DNA of 64,000 bases, taken from positions 296,114-360,113 of the forward strand of contig CAJNOP010000172.1 in the NCBI GenBank assembly GCA_905250075.1. Reading direction: 5' to 3'. Shown here in pieces: positions 38,551 to 50,339 of the stretch. The notes under the pieces were generated by a model. It did not search any database. It saw only the letters and a list, made by a program, of their open reading frames with translations, and had not been told where the DNA came from. The number at the start of each line of letters is the position of its first letter. Position 1 is the first letter of the stretch. A program made the position numbers and the translations under genes. This stretch comes from Rotaria sp. Silwood1. Taxonomy: Eukaryota; Rotifera; Eurotatoria; Philodinida; Philodinidae.

Positions 38551-39339
38551 TCATAATAATAAAAGATTGTTTTTATATTCTTCAATTTTATTATTCATCC
38601 ATTCAACTTCAGGATCATCTAATTTTATTGCTGTTGCTATTACACTAATAAGCATTAAAGAAAACATCAAACCAATAATACTATAAAATATAATAGCTAA
38701 TGACAATGCTAATCTTCTTAATCTTTGTACTAAAACAGTACGTTTACGTTTTAAATTTAAAACTTCATTAACTTCACTTAAAAATTCCCAAAAAGGTGTT
38801 CCTTGTTGTACTTCTTGTTTACTAAAATAATAAAATAAATTTTGTAATAATAATGGTTCTTCACCAAGACGATCATAAATAAGTGCATCATTAGGACTAA
38901 CATGACTTATATCAAATGTTTTTCTTCTTCCATTATCATTAGATAATGAAAATTCTTTAATTATATGAAAACCTTTTTCTTTATCAACATTTTTTATTTC
39001 ATCTTGTGCACGTTTTAATTCTCGTATCATTTGAAAACCTAAATATAAATCTGGTAATCGACCTTCTTTTTCAAGGTTATTAAAACCCATAAAACGTATA
39101 CGATGTAAATTTTGACGTACAATTAACCAACGTGAATTTGGTCGAAGAGAATGTGCTGTTAATGGTGCTTGATAGTCATCTTTAGTTAAAATAATACTTT
39201 CTTTTCGAAGAGGACTTGATCCATCAGATGTTTTAGAAGATTCTTTATTATCATATTTTTCAAATGGATTATCGATTACATGAATTTCATGTTCTTGTTT
39301 TCGATTATTTAGAATACGTATACGACGAGACTGAGCCAT
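38551..39339 (-). CDS. Unrecognised single-pass membrane protein, paralogue A
   Basis: A 262-aa single-exon protein; I do not recognise the family. One strong hydrophobic segment at about 211-236 follows a basic cluster (KRKR, RLRR), so the long N-terminal part is probably cytosolic with a short tail beyond the membrane. Conserved with the gene at 50340-51113: DYQAP.T.HS..P.S.W.IVR.N.HRIR.MG (about 55-85), FQM.RELKRA, HV.PND (146-151), LG.EP..LQ.L.YYFSK (158-174) and FLS.VN.VL. Just upstream of the ATG is TATAG|GTAA, an acceptor-like site matching that of its paralogue. Codon use is as AT-rich as neighbouring host genes. Probably a lineage-specific family. Confidence 0.85.
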   Translation of the reverse strand: MAQSRRIRILNNRKQEHEIHVIDNPFEKYDNKESSKTSDGSSPLRKESIILTKDDYQAPLTAHSLRPNSRWLIVRQNLHRIRFMGFNNLEKEGRLPDLYLGFQMIRELKRAQDEIKNVDKEKGFHIIKEFSLSNDNGRRKTFDISHVSPNDALIYDRLGEEPLLLQNLFYYFSKQEVQQGTPFWEFLSEVNEVLNLKRKRTVLVQRLRRLALSLAIIFYSIIGLMFSLMLISVIATAIKLDDPEVEWMNNKIEEYKNNLLLL

Positions 39340-41067
39340 TTACCTATATTTATAAAAGGTCAATAAATAAATATATATGACATTTGTTCAAATAAAATTT
39401 AAATAGTGATTAAGGTAGAGTTGAGAGATTTTATTCAAGTATATTTTGTTGTTATATAAATTAGAATAGAACTATTTCTTAATATTATAATACACTCAAT
39501 AAGTTCTATGTAGAAATTTTTGTTAGATATTTAAGCATATTAAAAATTTACTTTTTCTTTTGATAGAATTTATCTCGAATTTATTTCAATTAAATAATAA
39601 TTTAATAGAAACTATAGAATCTATCATAAATGTTTTCATCAATATTTATCAATTGTTATCAAACTAATCAATTGTGATTAGTTGCAAGGATAACAGCTAA
39701 ATTAAAGCGGTGATATTCTATGAGTTTACCTGTATACTTGAGAATTTATATTTAGCCGTAGATTATAATGAACAATAAGACCTATGAAGATGTGTATATG
39801 ATCGTGAATAAAAATGGTTACAACTGATAGATTGTTAGATATGATAGCAATGCGCCTCTATAAACTCAAGGTAGACATACTATCCTTTATTACATATATA
39901 TATATGTTAGGCAAATAAATGTTTCATATATCGAATCATTACTATGCGTTAAACAAGAAAAGAAAAAAAAAATTGAAAGAAAGAAAGAGAAAGAAATATT
40001 ATTCACGAATGAATAAATAGTTAACACAAATTATGTGTAAAACCTGAAGAATGTATTTGAGAGAAAAAAAATGATGCGATTGTATAAAGGACCTTTTTAA
40101 TAGATATTTGTTATTTCTTTTTTTCTTTGCCTTTTGTTCTTTTTATTCAATTGGATGTCATAGGATAGTCAACAATCATTAGAAAGAGAATGGATGAAAT
40201 TTGTAAGGAAAAGAAATAAAGGTCATATGTTTTTTTTTTTTCTTCATTTTACTAAAATTATATTAACAAAATCATGACATCATTTTTTGAATATAATGAC
40301 AGACACATAATCACAATCGAATGTAAGTAAATCAATGATGACAAAAAAAAAATGCTTCGAAATATTTTTCAATTTGAATGTAATGATATAAGTACATTGA
40401 AAGGATATATAAGGTCAAGAACAATGTCAATCACAAATCTATTTTGATATGATTAATGCTTATTTTTTCCAATGATCAATTATAAATTTATACGAATATT
40501 TAACATATAGTCACAAGTCACAGCATCTATCGAGATCTTAGTGAAAAGAGTCGTTCAATTTAATGATAAAATTCTGAAAATATTCATTTATTAAAATGTT
40601 AGGCATACATTTAAAAATTGAATAAATCGTTTTCTATTGACATAATTCTTTTTAGAACTTTCTAACATCTAAATATTACTTTTTACGAATTAAACAAATA
40701 GAAATTCAATGTTCTTCAAAGAAATAGCAAGTTTCGATATGTTAATAAAGACGATCGGATTATATTTCTAGTATAAATTGCAAAGTAGTATATCAAGGCA
40801 AGTAATCTTTATATATCTTAGGTATAAATCATTTTTCAAATATCATACGCATATGTTTTACATTTTGACATCAATAAACACATATACGACCAAAAATTCA
40901 CTGTGATTATTAAATTTAAACAAGATTCAAAAAATGTACTACTTCAAAAATTTAATGATTATATGAAGCATTAGATGTGAATAGTTTTCATATGATTATA
41001 TTCTCATATCAAAGTTGTGAATACTTTTGAAACTCGAACTAGAAACAAACCATCGATAAATCGTTCG

Positions 41068-41187
41068 CAGTGTTTTATCCAGGATTTTTTCTCCGGAGGG
41101 ACGATTTGAATTTCCGAGGGGGCAAACTCGATTTTCAGGGGCGCCGCCCCCCCCCCCCTCGCGGGTACCCCTCTGGATAAACCACTG
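41068..41187. mobile_element. 120-bp hAT MITE with perfect 8-bp target duplication
   Basis: Ends CAGTGTTTTATCCAG and, inverted, CAGTGGTTTATCCAG. Identical octamers ATCGTTCG flank it (41060-41067 and 41188-41195). The interior is very GC-rich and includes a run of about a dozen C. The intact duplication suggests a fairly recent insertion, or at least little decay. Confidence 0.88.
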
Positions 41188-43997
41188 ATCGTTCGGTGTA
41201 ATGCGCTTGATACTAACAACAATATGATGTAGGAAAATAATCTTTATAATCATTGTATATTGTAGAGGAACTACAACTTAATCAAATTGACTACACTAAG
41301 AGTGCAAAGAGGGAAGAAAACTCTAAAACTGATTGAAGATAATATTCCGCTTCAATTAAATGATATTGACGAGATATTTTTGAAATAACAATTAGTTTAG
41401 TAAAATATTAGATATTATTATTCTGTAAAAAAAAAACTCGTTGTTATTCGAATGTTAACATATGATATCAAATCTTAAAAATTATCCTCCTATTCGATAT
41501 GATTTTATTGATTCAAACGAAAATTGACAAAACAGTCGATCGACATACTTCAGTCATTGTAATATTCTTTATGGTTTAGTATTACATGCTATTCATCTAT
41601 ATTCTAATGTAAAGAATTTTGATATGAAATATGTTCATATTGATCTCTTTCTATTATTTAAATGATTATCGGCCGATTTTTTTTATTCTAAGCATTTTCA
41701 TTGTTGCTTTCAAAATAAATAATACACTACCGATTGTAAAATAATTGAACGAATTAATCTATAATCAAATACATCGGAACATGAAAATCAAATGAAAAAA
41801 AAATGATGTAATATGACTAATAACTTTCAATTATCCTACAGTCATAATATGGAAATGGAAAATTAATGTATCCGAAATTTATCTATATGAAAATGAAACA
41901 ATATGTGAAGTGAAACTAGTATTTCTAGAATGATACAAAAAAAAATATTATACTTATTCAGGAACTTTGTAGCCGATGTAAAACTGAATCAAAAATGTAT
42001 CGTACATTTGAAAGTTTATTTATTCGAAAAAATCATCGAGATAAATATGAACATCATAACACAAGACATGTACATACTTTTTAACTGCATGAAAACAACA
42101 CAAGATATTTAGTAACATGTTGAAACGATTGTCGTGCGTACCTTGAATTTTATCAATCACTCCGTCTGATTAAATTCATTAGCCGAATGAAGACCTGTCA
42201 TGGTATTTCTACTTTATATCTTTAATTTTCGAATTAAAGTTATCAATTTCAAATTTACATTCACTTCCTACGTGTTAGCGAAAACTCCGTGAATCTTAAG
42301 CTGCCTAATCAAAAGCTTTTTTACATATTATATATACAATTTCGTAAAACGCATTGCGTTCTATATTGTCACAAATGAATCATACTTATTAAATAAATAA
42401 TTATAGAAGAAAATTCATATAATACTTCACGGATAGGAAACAAATCGTACTTTGTGAATAGTGCGTGACACATAATCAAGGTTATGTTCATAAATTTTGA
42501 AGGTATTTATAAACTGAACTGATACTTTGGATTCGGAAGTTTCTAACGGCTAGTATTTATTTGAGCAATAAGAAAAACTATCTTTGAGCAATTTTATAAT
42601 ACTAAATGTGCAATAATTAATTCATTAAATAGCAGTAGTAATTTCATATTTTAGCAACAAGAATAACGAAAAGTAAGATATCTTTATTTATGATTGACAA
42701 TAAGAAAAAAAGAAAAATTAATATATTATTGTGTCAATAAAGCTTTTTTTTTTTTGCTTCAACTGGTCTTCCTCCTTTTCTTTTAGTATCAATATCCACA
42801 TCTTTTGCCTCTCGTGAGGGTTTGCATTCTCACTCTCATCCTGTTACCAAGAGACTAGTTTCATATTATTGTCACTTTCATTGTCCGAAATATACTGCGT
42901 TACGCGTTGTGATTGAACTATTTATATAAATTATATATTTTATTTTACATGATTGAAAAATATGATTTGTATAAATAAATTCTTAACATAAGAATTTTCC
43001 CATTCACTGTATTAAAATTGTCCTATTAATCAACTTGAAAATTTCCTTATGATTATCTTATACTATATAAGGAATTTTCTTAACACTTTTGATATTTATG
43101 TAATATATATATCAATGTTCTCTTCTATGGGAAATCAGATATTAAATTCTATTTTTTCTCATATACCACATTTCAAGTGTGTACGAAATAAATCGAACTC
43201 ACGTAAACGCATAACAGTATAAACCATACAATTTACATAAATGAATTCATATTGCCTTTTTTATGTGAAACTTATCTTTAATTTAAATAAACTTTTTGCT
43301 TATTCAGTATAGTTATTGCTGATTCACTATAATTATTGCTCATTCAATATAATTATTGCTGAATCTAATTATCGCTCATTTCAATTATTTTATTGCTCAA
43401 TTAAATATAAATCGTTTTTAACCATGAACTTTTATTTTTAATCATAAAAATTATCCATTGACATCGATTGATCTAATGAAAATTGAAAAAAATACTACAT
43501 CCATACAATTGAAGACTTTATTAACCATAAATGGACGACTTCGTCTTTGAAGATACAACGAGAAAATGGTAGACGGACGCGTCGAATTGTAAATTTCTTC
43601 TTTCTATGTTCATTCTTTTATTGTCAATGGAATGGAGTAACTAGAAAAATTTAGAACTATACCTGCTCATCTTTGATATTGAACACATAGACCGATTAAT
43701 TTCGGATTATGTTTTTGTGAAACGATATTTTTCAAGTTACATAATTCTTTAGTGACACTTCTAAATTGTAAATGTTTATTCATGTTAGATTTCAAAACAT
43801 TGAACAAAAAGTTCTCATTGTTTTTTTTTAAAGTACATAATGATAAAAGCAAAAAAAGAAAGAAAGCTAGATAGATTGTTTTCTAAATCTAATAAAAACC
43901 GAATACGAATTCAGAGTTTTGAAAACTTTTAATTTTCTCGAAAATTAATTTATGAAAAAATATTGTAATATTTTTTTGTATAGACGATTATATTTAA

Positions 43998-44061
43998 TCC
44001 TTTAGGGACGGGAGGCACATATGTGTGCTTTATATTGTACAGTAACCCCATCCCCAAAGGG
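43998..44061. mobile_element. 64-bp TTAA-flanked micro-MITE (piggyBac-like)
   Basis: TCCTTTAGGGACGGG at one end mirrors CCCTTTGGGGATGGG read inward from the other. TTAA is present on both sides (43994-43997 and 44062-44065), as left by piggyBac transposases. It lies four bases beyond the murE stop codon, inside that gene's likely 3' UTR. Confidence 0.7.
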
Positions 44062-44069
44062 TTAACAGT

Positions 44070-45701
44070 TTAAAAATTATTTTGCATCATTTGTTTATAT
44101 TTATTCTTTACAACTTCTTGATCACTAAATTGTATTGAATGATCAGCTAATATTTGTGTTGATTCATGTCCTTTACCAGCAATTATTATTAAATCGTTTC
44201 TATTTTTAGCTAAATCCATTGCTAAATGTATAGCTTTTTCTCGATCTAATTCAATATATAATCGATTATTATCAATTTTTTGTTGAATTCCAGATAGAAT
44301 ATCATCAATAATTGATTGTGGATTTTCTTGACGAGGATTATCTGATGTTATTATTATTATATCAGCATTTTCTTCAGCTACATGTCCCATTAATGGTCTT
44401 TTTAATTGATCTTTATTTCCACCACAACCAAATACAATAATTAATCGACCATTTTTATTAAATTCTACTAACCATTGTCGTCCATTTTTCATTGTTCTTT
44501 CTAATGCATCTGGTGTATGTGCATAATCAACTACAACTGAAAATGGTTTACAACATATAATAAATTCAAATCGACCTTTAACAGTTTCAAATTTTTCTAA
44601 TGATTGAATAATTTGATCTAATGTTAATAAATGTGAATATGTTGTTAAACATGTCGCTATACATGCAAGTGAATTATAAACATTATATTCACCAAATATA
44701 TTTAAATGAACATGTCGTGTTTCACCTGATGGTATTGTAATTATATAATTAATACCATTAAGAGAATATTTAATATTAGAAGCTAGAAATGAATTTTGAT
44801 TTTTTTTCAATAGACCATATGTATAAATTTTAGTATTTTTTGAACATATATTAATAAAATATTCATATGATGGATCATCATGATTTATAATAGCTATTGA
44901 TGATGAAGATTTTGATAAATATTTTGAAAATAATAATAATTTTGATTGTAAATAATTTTCCATTGTTTGATGAAAATTAAGATGATCTTGTGTAAAATTT
45001 GTAAGAATACCAACAGTAAAATTACATCCATAAATACGATCTAATATTAATGAATGTGAACTAACTTCTATTACAATATTTTCTATATGATATTTATTTG
45101 TCATATCATTTAATATTGTTTGTAATAACCATGCATTTGGTGTTGTATAATCTGTATTAATATAATCATTTATATTATTTTCATTACCATGATATCTATA
45201 ACCAAGTGTACCTATTAAACCGACTGTTAATTTAGCATCTAATAAAACTTTTTCAATCATATGTGTTGTTGTTGTCTTACCATTTGTACCTGTTACACCT
45301 ATCATTTGATGAATTAAACGTCGAGGATAATTATAATAACGATTACATAATTGACCAAATATTATATTTGTTGTCGTTATTATTTTTAAAACTTTAAATA
45401 CAGGAAATATTGCTAATTCTAATAAATTTATTAATAAACAATCATTAACAACTAAAGCAGATAATGAAGAATTTAATAAAATATTTATAGTAGTATGATC
45501 TAATATTATTTCAGTTCCATTTATTTCATTCAAAGTTGGCATAATAAACATTAAACCATTATCATTTTGTTCACTTTTTTGTTTAAGACATTTGAATGAT
45601 TGTGTAATTAAACTGATGGAATGTTCATAATATGTTTCTAATGTAGATGGATTAATACATATCAAATTATCAATACCATCAATTAATTCTTTTAATTTCA
45701 T
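44070..45701 (-). CDS. murE: Bacterial-type MurE ligase (UDP-MurNAc-tripeptide synthetase family)
   Basis: In bacteria this ATP-dependent ligase adds the third residue of the peptidoglycan stem. A 543-aa intronless frame with essentially all central and C-terminal landmarks: P-loop GVTGTNGKTTTT (135-146), DYTTPNAW (184-191), EVSSHSL (212-218), TNFTQDHLNFH (234-244), K254 at the position of the carbamylated lysine, DYAHTPDAL (392-400), FGCGGNKDQLKRP (424-436), SDNPRQENP (453-461) and GKGHE (509-513). DNPR is the signature of meso-diaminopimelate enzymes; lysine enzymes usually have DDPR. The N-terminal domain, which holds the UDP-MurNAc end, is poorly conserved and lacks the usual DSR..PG..F motif, so the natural substrate may differ. 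Base composition is as AT-rich as host genes, implying an old, ameliorated transfer. The ATG directly follows TTAAG, a possible acceptor. Confidence 0.93.
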   Translation of the reverse strand: MKLKELIDGIDNLICINPSTLETYYEHSISLITQSFKCLKQKSEQNDNGLMFIMPTLNEINGTEIILDHTTINILLNSSLSALVVNDCLLINLLELAIFPVFKVLKIITTTNIIFGQLCNRYYNYPRRLIHQMIGVTGTNGKTTTTHMIEKVLLDAKLTVGLIGTLGYRYHGNENNINDYINTDYTTPNAWLLQTILNDMTNKYHIENIVIEVSSHSLILDRIYGCNFTVGILTNFTQDHLNFHQTMENYLQSKLLLFSKYLSKSSSSIAIINHDDPSYEYFINICSKNTKIYTYGLLKKNQNSFLASNIKYSLNGINYIITIPSGETRHVHLNIFGEYNVYNSLACIATCLTTYSHLLTLDQIIQSLEKFETVKGRFEFIICCKPFSVVVDYAHTPDALERTMKNGRQWLVEFNKNGRLIIVFGCGGNKDQLKRPLMGHVAEENADIIIITSDNPRQENPQSIIDDILSGIQQKIDNNRLYIELDREKAIHLAMDLAKNRNDLIIIAGKGHESTQILADHSIQFSDQEVVKNKYKQMMQNNF

Positions 45702-47853
45702 CTTAACTTATAATTAATACTTATCAAATGTCGATTTACTCTGTTTCTAAACTGAAAACACTTTAAAATAGAATCTTAGAAATTATTAAAGTGGAATAAT
45801 CAAGATTCTAGATACAGATCAATTCTAGGCATAAATATTGACTGTATAATTGTCAAGTACATGAATGTCAATTTTTATACTCTCCTTGAGAGAATGTTTG
45901 AACTGTATTTACATACTCTCAAAATGTGTGTAATTGCTTGTATTGGAAACGAAAGGGTAAAGTGAAGATAAGGATGACTTCTACTGATGAAGAAATTTTG
46001 CACAATGAAAAATCTCTTTTACATTGTGAATGTATACTATTGATAGGTCATAATGAGTAGATAAATATTTGAGAGAAGTGTTCATGTTGATGAAATATCG
46101 AACTTTTTGTTTTTCTTTGGTAGATTTTTCCTGTGGAATGACTATTTTTAAATAAAATTATATTTATGAATTTTGATTGTAAAACTTTACTCGCGTAAAA
46201 ACATTATGATAAGACTTATTTCAAGAAAATATTTTTAACAATAGATATGTAAGTAAAATGTCGTCCTTTACCTTTATGATGAAATACACATGACAACGTC
46301 AATAAATCATATAGTAAAAAATGATTTATAACAAGTTTCACAGTTTACTTCACAAATTGTTTCTTCAAGGTTGGTAAAAATGTATCATGAAGTTCGATAA
46401 CATCACCTTCTCAGGTAATCTAAATGCATATTACCAATTTATTTCTATCGATTCTTTCATCTATTTTTTTAAATGCGTAGATAATATTTAAATATGTTTG
46501 TACGAGAACGAAAAGAGAAAGAGATAGATGTTCTTTGAAATATGATATATTGAAGCACATTACCTTTTTAGTTTCATATGATGGGAGTATTGTAAAATGT
46601 GCATTGATGTTTTTCGAAAGATAAATTATTATGTCATTTAAAAAACATTCTTTGCAAAATTTTTTTTGTTTCTTCAATAAAATACTAGATAAGATTTTCG
46701 AAATCATGATGTCGCAATTCCTAGACTAAATTATAAGAGATTCTTAATGAAAGAACTGTTATTGAAATTGATGAAATTCAGCTTTCAATACTGAATTCGA
46801 AATGAATTAGCTTGAAAATATTCTACTAAATATAAAAGTGGCAAAATTTTGAATTCTCTCGACAATAATCAAATTTATTGTTTCTTACTTTCGGAATCCT
46901 TTCCCTATCGTTTCATGTTTAATTCTATGAAAAAAATCTACTCCTTTTTCTTTTTTTGTATTTCATGTATCTGATATCATTAACTCGAAATTCAGGTGTG
47001 ACGTTTCATGCAGTAGTCTTTTCAAATAGATTTTCTTGATTTTGATCTGTTCGTATAAATGAGAAATCATTAAACGACTATTAATTATCTTTTCATCGAG
47101 AAAATTTCCTTAGGTTAAACTCATGTGTACGAATGTGTTTGATTATATTGATTCAACATGACGAATTATTCATTTATTTTTCGATAGGATTACTACAATT
47201 TGATTACATTTTGTTTATTATTGAGAAAATCATAGAAATCATCATATAGGAAGATATATTCATTTTTACTTTAAAAATTTCATAATTATGCAGGACTAAA
47301 ACTATTTGTCAGTGCATTTAACCATAATAATTTTTTTTCGTATTGTATTGTAGAAAGCAGCTCGTGCTTTTTCATAGAAATCATGTTCGAAAATAAAACT
47401 TGTAGAACTCGAAATAATCTATCAAATCACATATGAAACATGATTTACTATCAAATGATGCAATAAGATACTTCGTTAAAGGTTTTTCAATACATCCCGA
47501 TTAGACAACAAAATCAAGTTTGAAACCAATCAATTATAAGGCAAGTGTGAAGTGAAGAAGAAATTCGAAGCATTCTACGACACATTTCAACGATTGTTGA
47601 TACATACGAGATTTACAATCGTTTTTATGAATGTATTATATGTTAGTCATAGCATTAGGCTTACAATTTTGTTTTTTTTTGCGTAGTTTATAATTAGATG
47701 TAGATGTAGTTGACAATAATCAAAGTTTAAATTTATTTATAGATGATCTTGAATATTGATTATGTTCTTTTCTCCAATTGAAAGTATAACTTACTCAACT
47801 AATATATTTTCTTTGTAGAAAACGACGTTTATTAATCAATAAGATTATGTTTA

Positions 47854-48434
47854 CTTAGGGCGTACCAAAAGTTCGTGTCCCGCTATTTAACGGGCCTCAT
47901 CGGATGGGTGAACCGATTCAGAAATAAGAAACAACTATATCATCTTGTAGAGCTTTTCGAGCCGCATCGAATGGTATATAGTAAATCGTGTTTTCATAGA
48001 ATTTTGAAAAACCTAGAGTCAATTTTCTGATAGATGGCTACACATTCACAACCATCCATATCGGCATCCATACCCGAGGACCATAAGTTAATGATTATTG
48101 TGGTTCTTGTTATTAATTGAAAGCATTTGTAAAATATTGTTTCTTGTATGCGACTTTGCAGAGGTTTTGACGGGCTACAACCTCATATACGTACCATCTC
48201 TGGTCATCTTGTGAATGTAGACGTGAGTGTGGATGGGTGTGAATGTGTAGTCGTTCATCAGTAAATTGTCTCTAGGTCCTTCACAGTTATATGAAAACAG
48301 AATTTACTATATACCATTCGATGCGGCTCGAAAAGCTCTACAAGATGATATATTTGTTTCTTATTTCTGAATTGGTTCACCCATCCGATGAGGCCCTTTA
48401 AATAGCGGGACACGAACTTTTGGTACGCCCTAAG
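47854..48434. mobile_element. 581-bp mariner-type MITE
   Basis: Terminal repeats begin CTTAGGGCGTACCAAAAGTT at both ends (20 of 20 identical inverted) and extend inward about 145 bp with only a few mismatches. TA lies on each side (47852-47853 and 48435-48436), consistent with Tc1/mariner target use. The centre, about 290 bp, has no transposase frame. High arm identity suggests relatively recent activity of a helper transposase. Confidence 0.92.
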
Positions 48435-49315
48435 TAACTTTCTAAAGTTGCATTTGTTTTTTTGTTTTTACAAGAAACATTTCTATTCTTAAAGTATTAT
48501 GACTTTATTTTTGACAAGTTGACAGATCATTAGCGTTACTAATATACTACTAACTATTATTTAGTATCAATAATTTACCATAATAAGTTGTAAATATGTC
48601 CTGTGGAAAACCAGAATTATTGAAGAATAGAAAGACTTTTTGAGAACAAAAATAGAAAACAAAATGCAGATTTAGAAAGTTATGTATAATCTTATTGCTT
48701 AAAAAAGTCATGTTTTAGAAAGAAAAAACAATATATTTATTGAATAAGTTATATAATTTTATGCAAAATTCTACGGTGAATCTTTTAGAAAAAAAAAACC
48801 TAAATGATTGAAACTAATCGAGATACGAGTAAAATACTGATCGAATATTTTTGGTAGTTGATTATAGTCTCAGATCGATGTTATATTTATTAATGCATCA
48901 TGAGTTAATTTTCTTACTTTTTTTTTCTTTAAAAAAATAAAACCATATATATTCACTTGATCGAATAAGTATTAATCTGAAAATAAATTTTATGTTGTTA
49001 ATAAAGTATACCGTCGGATCAGATCGTAAATCTCTCTGTTCTTTACATTTCATTTTCAATCGAATAGGAAGATAGAATAAGAAATTCTATACATTACTAT
49101 TCATTTATTTTATTTTATTTTTCCTGAAGCCAAAAAAAAAAAAAAAACCTTTCGTAGATTAAATAATGTTAAGAAAATCTATCATATCGAAGTGTTTTGA
49201 ATAATAACGATGATATTCGTCAGTTTTTATATTGAATTGATAATAGAAAAATTACGAACATCATATTTATTATTCGAAACTTTTCAAAATGATAAATTCT
49301 TCTTACGAGGGAAGA

Positions 49316-49937
49316 TCACCAACTGTTCAATCGCTTTTTAGTCGGAACTATGTGCATCATGTAGGTCCTAATGAGCTATGAATACCCTGAAAAGAGTTCG
49401 GGCGGCTAGCTTATTATTGTCGAGATACTGCATTTTTATGGTATTTTTAACTAAGCACAATGCCGTAGTCCCCCTCAGGAACCAGAAAAACTGAGTTTCG
49501 AGTTTTGACTTGAAACTTTGTATAGAAACAGACCTCAGTGAGAGTAGTTTATTGTGAAAGTTTCAGGCCTTTTGGTTGTTCCTATCCTAAGATACAGCTA
49601 AAAAGGGTGTTTTTATACTGCTCGGATACCCTCGACAGGTTCCGATGTGCTTATTTCAGAATAGGAGCAACCAAAAGATCTGAAACTTTCAAAATAAGCC
49701 ACTCTCATTGAGGTCTGTTTCTGTGCCAAACTTCAAGTCAAAATTCAAAACTCAGTTTTTTTGGTGCTCCTGAGGGGGACCACGGCGTTCTGCTAACAAT
49801 ATCGTAAAAATGCAGTATCTCGACAGTAATGGGCTAGCCGCCCGAACTCTTTTCAGGGTATTCATAGCTCATTAGGACCTATATGTTGCACATAGTTCTG
49901 ACTCAAAAGCGATTGAACAGTTGGTGACCTTCCCTCG
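49316..49937. mobile_element. MITE with long inverted repeats, TTA-flanked, copy 2
   Basis: A 622-bp element with ends CGAGGGAAGATCACCAACTG and the inverse (19 of 20), flanked by TTA (49313-49315 and 49938-49940). The arms stay complementary for most of the length with a small centre. Same family as 9088-9681; its arms are better preserved. Confidence 0.88.
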
Positions 49938-50339
49938 TTAGATTAGCTAATCTATTTGAATTGTTTTTGACTTCAACAAAATAAATAAACAGAAGTATAT
50001 AGAATTTTATGTTCTATCTTCCTATTCTATTAAAAATAAGATATAAAAGGATAGCAGATTTACAAACTTATCTAATGCTGTTCTTTATTGAGTTTAAATC
50101 GTTTACAATCTTGTTTTTGTCCTTCTGAATCAGTTTCTTTTTTTTTTAATATTTTAAGATTATTTATCTTCTATTTCTTTTATAATAGTTTAATAGCAAA
50201 AAAAAAGAAAAAAACTCAAATTTACATACATTCGTCTCATACAATTTCAAACTATCTATCTATAATATCTTGTCATTTAAATAATTTTTATCGATTGATA
50301 CACGTACATATCTTAAAAAAAAAAAAAACAAAAATTCAA

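Larger units (their letters stand above)
39340..44069. other. Intergenic, no recognised gene
   Basis: About 4.7 kb of AT-rich DNA between paralogue A and the murE-like gene. It contains the hAT MITE at 41068-41187 and the TTAA-flanked relic at 43998-44061. Near 43310-43400 there are several imperfect repeats of ATTGCT(C/G)ATTCA. No exon was recognised. Confidence 0.55.
45702..50339. other. Intergenic, no recognised gene
   Basis: About 4.6 kb of AT-rich DNA between murE and paralogue B, including the mariner-type element at 47854 and the TTA-flanked MITE at 49316. A 95-codon minus-strand frame at 46420-46707 resembles nothing I know. Confidence 0.55.

Noticed and set aside
46420-46707. 95-codon minus-strand frame
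   Set aside because: No family resemblance, no splice partners, composition like the surrounding intergenic DNA.
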